In this document: positions 57,072 through 64,000 of the stretch, piece after piece
Position numbering within the stretch: position 1 is the stretch's first letter
Layout: every line of letters starts with the position of its first letter
From: Alphaproteobacteria bacterium
GTDB taxonomy: Bacteria; Pseudomonadota; Alphaproteobacteria; SMXP01
Assembly (NCBI GenBank): GCA_028285305.1
Contig: JANQPV010000055.1
Location: 33,686-97,685, forward strand
Reading direction: 5' to 3'
DNA: 64,000 nucleotides
Position numbers and translations under genes: made by a program
The notes under the pieces: model-generated
What the model saw: only the letters and a program-made list of their open reading frames with translations
Databases searched by the model: none
Told to the model about the DNA's origin: nothing

Positions 57072-60002
57072 ATGAGCTTGGGAGACACGAAGTTGGATTC
57101 CGCTCTATCCGAAAAGTGCGTTGCGACCATATTGTTCGCCGACATTGTGGGTTCCACTCAACATGTGCGTGCGGTCGATCCTGATGACGTACAAGAGTTT
57201 CTGGATCTCTGCCATGAACACGTACGAGGTGCGGTCGCAATGACTGGCGGGACAGAGATCAGCTTTACTGGTGATGGTCTGATCGCAGTTTTTGGGTGGC
57301 CCACAGGGCAGGAAGATCACGCCGATCGGGCTTGCGCATGTGGATGGTTGGTACAACATCCCCTTACGGATTTTAGTCTTGTGGGGCCCAACGGTGCGCC
57401 TGTCAAGTTTCGAGTTGGAATTCACTCGGGCATCGTAGGTTTCAGACAGGTTCATACAACCTTCTCATCGAGAGACGATGTAATAGGCAATGCTGTGCAC
57501 CACGCAGCAACACTGCAAAAAAAAGCTTCGCCCGGTGATGTTTTGATCAGCCAGCATACATTAAGAATATCGATCGGAGATATCGCATCCGAAGAACTGC
57601 TTCTCGGTGAAGGAGCAGATTTATTGGACGGGGTCGCACACAGGCTAACAGACGCACCGGATTACCCCAATCGGAACAGAAGACAACGATATGCCCATCC
57701 CTTTGTTGGGCGGAAAACTGAGCTCATGGACCTTTCTGCTAGATTCGGAAGTTCCGAATATCCCGGCCCAACTATCGGGCTTCTCGGCGAACCTGGTGTC
57801 GGAAAAAGCCGGCTGGCGTTCGAACTAAGCAAAAGACTAATGTCCGATGGGTTCGAGAGTTACACCGTTTTTTGCAGTGTACAGCAGAAATCGACACCTT
57901 ACGGAGTGATCCGCGAAGCTATCAGAACCCTGCTGGGCGAGAATGAAGCAATATCAGAGCAGACACTTGTTATGCTCGGACTTCCTGCGAAGCAGATTGC
58001 CGAAGTATTCAGTGTTTTGGAGCCGACCAAAGTCAAGAGAGAGGTGGCAGCCACGCTAAAACGCGGAGCAGTCATCAACTCCGTAAGCATCCTTCTACAG
58101 GCCTCACTGAACAAAAGGAAAGTGCTGCTCATCATCGAAGACGGGCATGTAATTGATGATGAGAGCAAAGAATGTCTGTCCGAATTTGTTAGCAAAACCC
58201 AAGAATTCGTTGGCGGAATCCTGATTACTTCCCGTCCGGAGGGACGGGAAATGATTTCGGCTTTTTCGTCCGAAACGTTATCACTTCAACCGATTCCACC
58301 TTTGGATATGCATGTGCTGGCCAACAACTTGTTGGAGGGTTCAAAGATTGAAGCGGATCTGTTCGGCACTGTTATAGATCGGTCCGACGGCAATCCCTTC
58401 GTGTTAGAAGAAATGGTGCGATCCATCGATAGAATCGGTGCTCAGTCGGATGGTTTGTTGCCTGAGCCTGTAGAATCTCTGATTCATGCACGTCTACTCA
58501 ATCTGGAAACCGACGCCAGGCATTGCGTTCAGGCATTGAGCCTTTTGGGCGAATCTTCCGAGATGGAATTGGCTGTTGTCGTGGCAGGAGATAAAAGTCG
58601 CTTGAGCGAAAGTCTGCACACGTTGGTCGAATACGGCTTTCTGCACCCACTCGAACGAAACGAGTTTCGTTTCAAACACGCGATTATAGCCGACGCGTGC
58701 GCTAGAAGTGTGCCCAAAAAGCGTCGAGCAGACATCCACAGGAAAGCGATTCTTTCGATTAAAGATCAGTATAAAAATCTTAGTGGTCGTTACGCCTCGC
58801 TCGCTTATCATGCCGAAGAGGCCGGTGCCTATCACGAAGCACTTGATTATCTTTATGAAGCTGTACGGGAGGCGCGCCGGGCCTTCGCTCCCAGGTCTTT
58901 GATTCAACTTTTTGAACGGGCAATGAATTGTTTTGATTCAGGAGCAGAAGACTCTGATGAAAGATTTGTCGATTTCGTGTTGGCAGCTTTCGACTCTTAC
59001 CAACATGTTGGTGATCTGCCAAAAATGGGAGAATTCTTGCCCCGCGCGATCGAGTTGGCCCGAAAGCAAAACCGGCCTGACCGACTTTGCCTGGCGCTTT
59101 GTCACTCCGGAATGACTCATTGGTACGAAGCAAAGTACGCTGAGGGAATCTCGTTCATGGACGAAGCCCTGGCAATGGCGAAATCTATGAACGTTGTACC
59201 TCTGGAGTTTCATGCGTTGTCGGTGCTTGCCAACTTGCATCATGGCATCGGGAACATAGAAGTCGCCATAGAGCTAGCTAAGCGACAATGTGCGTTAACC
59301 GGGGGCGACCTGGCCCAAAAGCAGTTGGGGGCTGCAGGTATTCCTGGCGTGTTCGCACGCGGGTTCACTAGCTACTATCTGATGGAAGTAGGGGGATATG
59401 AAGAGGGTTTGACGTACGCGGAGGAAGCCGTCGCGATTGCGTCGCGGGCGAACGAACCCTATTCCCTGACCATTGCGCTCATCGCCCTCGGTCGGAACCT
59501 TCTCATGCTAAGTCGAAATAACCACGCCAGAAAGGTTCTGGAAAGCGCTAAGTCGCTGATCGATAAGGACGGGTATAGCGCGGCGGATCCGAACGCCACC
59601 GGCTTGCTTGCGATGGCTTGTGCACGCACAGGTAAACCGCAACAAGGAGTGCTAGCCGTTGAAAACTGTATTCGTTCAGGCAATCATCTCAAAACAGGTG
59701 GTTTGTTGGAGATTGTCTATTTGAAAATGGGCCATGCGGAATGTTTGCTCACCTTAGACCGAATACCTGAGTCTTTACGGATTGTGAACGAAGCGTTGGA
59801 AATAGCCCGAGCGCACAATAATCCGTGCACCCTCGTTCAAGTCCTGGGCCTTAGGGCACACATCGAAACTCAAAACACGGGCGGTCATTTCCGAGAGCAT
59901 CCCGACATAACCGAACGCGATACTATATGTAGGACTTTTGGAATTGCTGCGTGGGATCTGGCGTTCGAACAGGGCCAACCCCATGTCGAAGGCACACTTT
60001 AA
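57072..60002 (+). CDS. Class III cyclase-domain / AAA ATPase / TPR-like signalling protein
   Basis: The protein has about 976 residues. A class III nucleotidyl cyclase domain (about 15-165) has metal aspartates D24 (LFADIVGST) and D68 (SFTGDGLIAVFG). Where active enzymes have the transition-state pair V-N-x-A-A-R, this one reads V142-H-H-A-A-T147, so Asn and Arg are both replaced and activity is doubtful. A STAND/AAA-type ATPase follows with Walker A GEPGVGKS at 239-246 and Walker B VLLIIEDGHV. The C-terminal half is TPR-like helical repeats. It is divergent from the Crp-like gene and overlaps the DyP-P450 gene tail-to-tail by 4 bp. It may bind nucleotides and act as a regulator. Confidence 0.82.
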   Translation: MSLGDTKLDSALSEKCVATILFADIVGSTQHVRAVDPDDVQEFLDLCHEHVRGAVAMTGGTEISFTGDGLIAVFGWPTGQEDHADRACACGWLVQHPLTDFSLVGPNGAPVKFRVGIHSGIVGFRQVHTTFSSRDDVIGNAVHHAATLQKKASPGDVLISQHTLRISIGDIASEELLLGEGADLLDGVAHRLTDAPDYPNRNRRQRYAHPFVGRKTELMDLSARFGSSEYPGPTIGLLGEPGVGKSRLAFELSKRLMSDGFESYTVFCSVQQKSTPYGVIREAIRTLLGENEAISEQTLVMLGLPAKQIAEVFSVLEPTKVKREVAATLKRGAVINSVSILLQASLNKRKVLLIIEDGHVIDDESKECLSEFVSKTQEFVGGILITSRPEGREMISAFSSETLSLQPIPPLDMHVLANNLLEGSKIEADLFGTVIDRSDGNPFVLEEMVRSIDRIGAQSDGLLPEPVESLIHARLLNLETDARHCVQALSLLGESSEMELAVVVAGDKSRLSESLHTLVEYGFLHPLERNEFRFKHAIIADACARSVPKKRRADIHRKAILSIKDQYKNLSGRYASLAYHAEEAGAYHEALDYLYEAVREARRAFAPRSLIQLFERAMNCFDSGAEDSDERFVDFVLAAFDSYQHVGDLPKMGEFLPRAIELARKQNRPDRLCLALCHSGMTHWYEAKYAEGISFMDEALAMAKSMNVVPLEFHALSVLANLHHGIGNIEVAIELAKRQCALTGGDLAQKQLGAAGIPGVFARGFTSYYLMEVGGYEEGLTYAEEAVAIASRANEPYSLTIALIALGRNLLMLSRNNHARKVLESAKSLIDKDGYSAADPNATGLLAMACARTGKPQQGVLAVENCIRSGNHLKTGGLLEIVYLKMGHAECLLTLDRIPESLRIVNEALEIARAHNNPCTLVQVLGLRAHIETQNTGGHFREHPDITERDTICRTFGIAAWDLAFEQGQPHVEGTL

Positions 60003-63000
60003 GACTTAGACCAATCGATGGTGTCCCAGGGCCGAGGTGAAAACCGTGCCTTAAAACCGACGGTCACTTTTGCAAAAGTGTCGAAGTCCCCTTTTGGGCC
60101 GGCAATGCGGTGAAGTCCGGGTAGAGTGGCCGCAGCTTCAATGCAATTTGTCAGCGCCATTAGAGCTAGCCGGTCCCTCCCCCAACACGATCTGCCCCTT
60201 GTGGTATCGGCCAATGAACCGAACATCAAATAGTCGGCCGGATCTCGAGGCGGAGTGTTCGTCCAGGGATAAAGCGAAAGGACATAGCTCGTTTTTCCGT
60301 ACTTCAGCGGATCCAGCTTCGCAACATTGGTCATCGCAGCAACCCATTCACCCGCTGCAATCGTTTGACCGTCCTCCAGCAGATAATCTCTTTCGCAGTA
60401 CCTCATAATAGGCACTTTCATCGACCGTAATCTGTCGCATTCGTATACTAACAATTGTAATCCAGATAGGGGACGCTCGGGCGTTGCTTTGCCGTGTGGA
60501 TTGATTTCTGGTCTTGAGCAGTACGGCGGGGGTTTCCCATATATTGGGTTGGCCTTCAGCATTGAAACCAAACGGGGCAAATGGATTCGAATATCAAGCA
60601 ACAAAGACATCATATCCGCGAAGCGGCCCGGCAACGTGACCATCACGGACGCGGCGATCTCGGCAAGAAGGTTCCTGGTATGCTGATAGTACTTATTCAG
60701 CTCGTCTTCGCCCTTCTTTGCAGCGTGATCATCTTCCAAAACGAACGCTTCCAGAAGTGTTCGGGCCCTAATGGGGCGGTATCTCCTAGTTTGATCGAGT
60801 AGTTCGTCAATGTGCGCAACCAGTTCCGATGTGGCTTGTGCGGCAATATCCAAAATCTCCTGTTGATTTTGAACGTTCCCAAGCATCACAAGAAACTGCG
60901 TTATTGACCAAACGGTCATTGTTACTACGCCCGGATCATCTATTTTTTCGCCTTTTGCCGAAAGAAGCCAATCCGGAGGAATTTCCCCTATGTGACGCCT
61001 GTAGAAGGGGAGCGCAACCGCAAGTTCGGTCAACCAATTCGGTCCGGGAACCCCAACGACATATTTGCAGAGTGCGTAACCACTCGCCGTTGCCAGATCT
61101 TGGGCAAGATCTGTCCGGCCTGACGGCCAAACTCTTTTGAGTTGTTTCTCCAACGCAAGTCGCACAATTTTCTCTGCAAATACGCTGTAATTCGATGGAT
61201 TGCCTGCACGGTCGTTCGCAAGGCGAAGCCAGGCATCATTTAGAATCTTGGTCATCTCTGTCCGGCTGCCTGGTGTCAGTATACAATCCGTACCGAGCAA
61301 TGTGTCCTGACCACGTGTGATTTTCCGTGCGGCATTCCGATAATGGCGAACAGAGAAGTGCTCGTTTTCGCTTAGTATGTACGCCACATCCTTATGTCGA
61401 CCGACGAAAACCACCGAAGCGGCAATCTCAGGATCGTCAACTTCAACGTATGTATTGAACGGGTTCATATCCTCGTGTTTCGGAGGTCTGACCTTAATGG
61501 AACGAAGGGTCGGATTGCTCTCGAACGCATGGAAGAACTGCTTGAGTCGTTTCTCGCTAAACAAGGCGGGTGTTTCGACTTCACCAAATGTAAATCCGCC
61601 ATAGGGAAGAGCTAAGACATTACCGCTATCCGCAGGCGGAAACTTGTGCCGACCGGCAATTCGTTTTATTGCTTTGACGCTCGGCGCGAAGAAGTAATCC
61701 CCTCCTCGGTTCTCGACAAATTTTGGTATGTGCGTTTCGGGAGCAACCCGCCCTGAAGCAAAGAAGCGGTCCTCGATTGTGCCGTCATTGTTGCCAGTGA
61801 GGGGACACTTATCGAGACCGGTCTGCCCTAAGAATTCCCCTGTGTTCAGCCATTGCTTCTGGATAACTTCGAATTGCGTTTCGATGCGGGAATTTGCCGC
61901 AATAAACAAGAGGCCGCGCTCTTCCAAATCGTCTTGAGCATCGTCCGTCAACAATCGGCCCCCGTACCCCTTCGATCGGCGCAAGAGACGATGACGCTTT
62001 ACATTGTCACGTCCGCCAATGTCTCGTGGATTGGATCGTCTGGTGTGCGATCCAAGCGGGCACTTGATCCCGTCTGGATCATCCGCTGCATAAAGAAAAT
62101 CATTGATCGCCGACTCGGTTACCCTCCGGTCTTCAAACGGAGAGTGGATCAATGATGTCCCATCCGGCCAGCGTCCAACCATTTGTGCAGCAAGTTTTTC
62201 TTGCTCTTTGGGACTACCCGGTCGTTGACGAGCAAGATAATTCTTAAACCCAATGACATCTTGAGCCAGCTTTCTGAATACCAGGTAAGTTCCCCCTCGT
62301 GCCAAATCTTGATTGACGGGCGTGTTTGAAACGTTTCCGTCTTCGTCGGGCAGTCCTAGAAAGATCTCCCCGGGCGCGACAGGCTCCCAGGTCCGGTTGC
62401 GACTCGGATTGCCTGCACCAGGTTGCGTATGACCGAGACCGAGATCAATTCTCGGCTGGCTGATACCGTCGCGGAATCCAAAATGCTCGCGCCTGACCTT
62501 CGTCGGTTTTACCTCATCACTATGCGGATCAACGTGATATGGATCTTGTCCAAGCTCGATATGAACGATCTCCATTCCGAAGAACCTGAAAAAACGATTC
62601 ACAGCACGCCGACCTTCCAGCCCGTCGGGAGTCCGATCATTGAAATCACGAACTTGCTTTCGCAGTTGTGCCCATTGACGTTCCAACACACCAGAGACCG
62701 AGAAGGTTCCAGTAAAATACCCGTGTACCGACTTTTGACCGAGCTCACCGTACCAGTTTTCCGGCGCATTTAGTCCAGTGTCTCCCAATTGCTCCGCACG
62801 GGATGCCATGCCTTCACGAAATGCTTCTGGGAATGAATTCAGTGTAGTGGCGTCAAGATTGAGCGCCTTCAACCCGTTCCATGTGAAAGCAAGATTCATG
62901 GCGGCGGTATCAAACGGTGCAAGCGTCGAATGGCTGCCCAATCTCCGAAGCTTGAACTCTTTGCCTTCGCTTCTGAGCAAACCGCCCAAAGCCACGTTGT

Positions 63001-63928
63001 GAGACGCGCCAATCTGTCGGAACCACTCATGAAATGCAACCGCGGTCAACCCGCCCGTTATGTAATGTTTCCCAATGTCAGCGTCATTCTCTGCGAGAGC
63101 CCGGAAAAAAGCACTTACCGTTTCTCTACTCGAAAGTGCACTGTCGAGGAGCTTAATAATATGAATTGCAAACTCTATTTCAGTGAGCTCGTTTTCTTCG
63201 TCGTGACCCGAACTTTCAGATTGGGCGCCCTCTTCGACGCTGGCGCTAAACAATTGTGTTGTCCGAGGCTGGGACACAGTTCCAATTGCCCAATCCAACG
63301 AGAGTGTGTCCTTTTGAATTCCCAGTTTACCGATGAATTCAGACAACAAGCCAGCAGCCTGCTCGGGCGAACCTGTGATTAATTTCAACCACGCAAGAAA
63401 AGGATCCACATTGGTTTTTGATTGATCTTTAAACCGATCAATATCCTGTTCATTTGATTGAGGTCCTGGCGGCTGGAAGGCAGACTGATCGGAAAAATCT
63501 CCTATGTTCTCTGTCATCGATTTGACAACACTGACAAGGCTGCGGGTAGCCTCGGAAAAAGCGGGATTCTCAAAGTCCAAGCGTACCAGCTCTTCTTGCT
63601 GGCTGCTTACGAGCTTGTCTTTGTGTCGTTTAAGCTCCTTTTTCTCCTCATCAGAGAGCGCCTCGCCCTTTTCGGTAAGGGACTGCTTGAGCGCTTGATA
63701 TTGGCTCCATTCTCTTGCAACCTCGGTGAGGGTGCTGATTGTTTCTGAGACTTCCGATGCTTCTAACTTGCGGAAGAAAAAGTATATCGCCCAATCGTGC
63801 GTCTTCGGGTTCCGGTTGTTTCGGGGCGCGTGCTTAACGGCCTTAACCAGGTTAGCCTGAATGATGTCCTTTGCTTCCGGCAACTCATTCACATTGCGGT
63901 TCATGTGTTCGCGGGCGCCTATCGACAT
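59999..63928 (-). CDS. DyP-type peroxidase fused to a cytochrome P450-like domain
   Basis: The protein has about 1309 residues with no internal stop; AAGG precedes ATG 63928. The N-terminal 280 residues are charged and partly coiled coil, of unknown role. A DyP peroxidase spans about 280-800: GxxDG motif FGFRDGISQP with D487, proximal heme His H628 in CPLGSHTRRSNPRD, and RGLLFIAANSRIETQFEVIQ with probable distal Arg R671. From about 820 the sequence is P450-like: ENEHFSVRHYRNAARKI near 855, ExxR as E1163-C-D-R1166, IAAGEWVAAM near 1190, and the heme-thiolate C1248 in RGRSCWGRD. The usual Phe seven residues before the Cys is missing and no clear I-helix AGxxT was found. The pairing suggests peroxide or hydroperoxide chemistry channelled to a P450, by analogy to fungal peroxidase-P450 fusions. 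Confidence 0.8.
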   Translation of the reverse strand: MSIGAREHMNRNVNELPEAKDIIQANLVKAVKHAPRNNRNPKTHDWAIYFFFRKLEASEVSETISTLTEVAREWSQYQALKQSLTEKGEALSDEEKKELKRHKDKLVSSQQEELVRLDFENPAFSEATRSLVSVVKSMTENIGDFSDQSAFQPPGPQSNEQDIDRFKDQSKTNVDPFLAWLKLITGSPEQAAGLLSEFIGKLGIQKDTLSLDWAIGTVSQPRTTQLFSASVEEGAQSESSGHDEENELTEIEFAIHIIKLLDSALSSRETVSAFFRALAENDADIGKHYITGGLTAVAFHEWFRQIGASHNVALGGLLRSEGKEFKLRRLGSHSTLAPFDTAAMNLAFTWNGLKALNLDATTLNSFPEAFREGMASRAEQLGDTGLNAPENWYGELGQKSVHGYFTGTFSVSGVLERQWAQLRKQVRDFNDRTPDGLEGRRAVNRFFRFFGMEIVHIELGQDPYHVDPHSDEVKPTKVRREHFGFRDGISQPRIDLGLGHTQPGAGNPSRNRTWEPVAPGEIFLGLPDEDGNVSNTPVNQDLARGGTYLVFRKLAQDVIGFKNYLARQRPGSPKEQEKLAAQMVGRWPDGTSLIHSPFEDRRVTESAINDFLYAADDPDGIKCPLGSHTRRSNPRDIGGRDNVKRHRLLRRSKGYGGRLLTDDAQDDLEERGLLFIAANSRIETQFEVIQKQWLNTGEFLGQTGLDKCPLTGNNDGTIEDRFFASGRVAPETHIPKFVENRGGDYFFAPSVKAIKRIAGRHKFPPADSGNVLALPYGGFTFGEVETPALFSEKRLKQFFHAFESNPTLRSIKVRPPKHEDMNPFNTYVEVDDPEIAASVVFVGRHKDVAYILSENEHFSVRHYRNAARKITRGQDTLLGTDCILTPGSRTEMTKILNDAWLRLANDRAGNPSNYSVFAEKIVRLALEKQLKRVWPSGRTDLAQDLATASGYALCKYVVGVPGPNWLTELAVALPFYRRHIGEIPPDWLLSAKGEKIDDPGVVTMTVWSITQFLVMLGNVQNQQEILDIAAQATSELVAHIDELLDQTRRYRPIRARTLLEAFVLEDDHAAKKGEDELNKYYQHTRNLLAEIAASVMVTLPGRFADMMSLLLDIRIHLPRLVSMLKANPIYGKPPPYCSRPEINPHGKATPERPLSGLQLLVYECDRLRSMKVPIMRYCERDYLLEDGQTIAAGEWVAAMTNVAKLDPLKYGKTSYVLSLYPWTNTPPRDPADYLMFGSLADTTRGRSCWGRDRLALMALTNCIEAAATLPGLHRIAGPKGDFDTFAKVTVGFKARFSPRPWDTIDWSKS

Positions 63929-64000
63929 ATCAGCCTTCTAGCCTCTCAATCGAGTTCCATATCAAATCGTCCGCTAGGGGACGGAAAGTTTGAAGAAATC

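Overview
The window looks like chromosome of a Gram-negative bacterium with moderate GC, most likely an alphaproteobacterium. The evidence is a class I-type PHA synthase, a short rhizobial-type tyrosine recombinase, Tat and lipoprotein signals, and dense Fnr/FixK-type operator sites. This placement is inferred from gene families only; there is no rRNA or tRNA in the window.

Region 1 (1-18.7 kb) is carbon and energy metabolism. It opens with the end of hypD and hypE (NiFe-hydrogenase maturation). An operon for a 2-oxoacid dehydrogenase (E1 alpha, E1 beta, E2) plus a Leu/Glu-type amino-acid dehydrogenase follows. After a membrane-anchored coiled-coil protein of unknown role come an ACP / acyl-AMP ligase / PlsC fusion protein, an MFS exporter and a malic enzyme. 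The last operon encodes acetyl-CoA synthetase, a second set of E1 alpha, E1 beta and E2, and a free acyl carrier protein. No E3 (lipoamide dehydrogenase) is present.

Region 2 (18.7-42.8 kb) is a stress and storage block: site-2 protease with CBS domains, a Pcm/erythromycin-esterase fusion, a GroEL paralogue, a CBS protein, a P2A-type cation ATPase, Hsp20, FtsH, a diiron ferritin-like protein, a glycosidase/glycosyltransferase pair, a universal stress protein, a glycine-zipper lipoprotein, an EF-hand protein, a phasin-like protein, PHA synthase and an Acg-type nitroreductase. Across regions 1 and 2 I read eleven 14-bp sites of the form TTGAN-N4-RTCAA, plus two weaker TTGCG variants. Nearly all lie in intergenic DNA 60-170 bp before start codons. 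This suggests one oxygen- or redox-responsive Fnr/FixK-type regulon. Its gene content strongly resembles the mycobacterial DosR dormancy regulon. Several very small ORFs with good ribosome binding sites lie just downstream of these sites.

Region 3 (43-55.1 kb) has no such sites. It is a ten-gene minus-strand catabolic operon (hydratase, TfdA-like dioxygenase, malate synthase G, thiol-dependent isomerase, DUF2855 protein, GMC oxidoreductase, Tat-leader protein, non-canonical SDR, CoA transferase, GST) with a divergent LysR regulator. The dioxygenase beside malate synthase G suggests that glyoxylate is released and assimilated.

Region 4 (55.2-64 kb) holds a tyrosine recombinase broken by one in-frame TGA, a Crp-family regulator with a perfect TGTGA-N6-TCACA site in front of it, a divergent class III cyclase / ATPase / TPR-like protein whose cyclase has lost both transition-state residues, and a 1309-residue protein that joins a DyP-type peroxidase to a P450-like heme-thiolate domain. 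The last is the most unusual single protein in the window.
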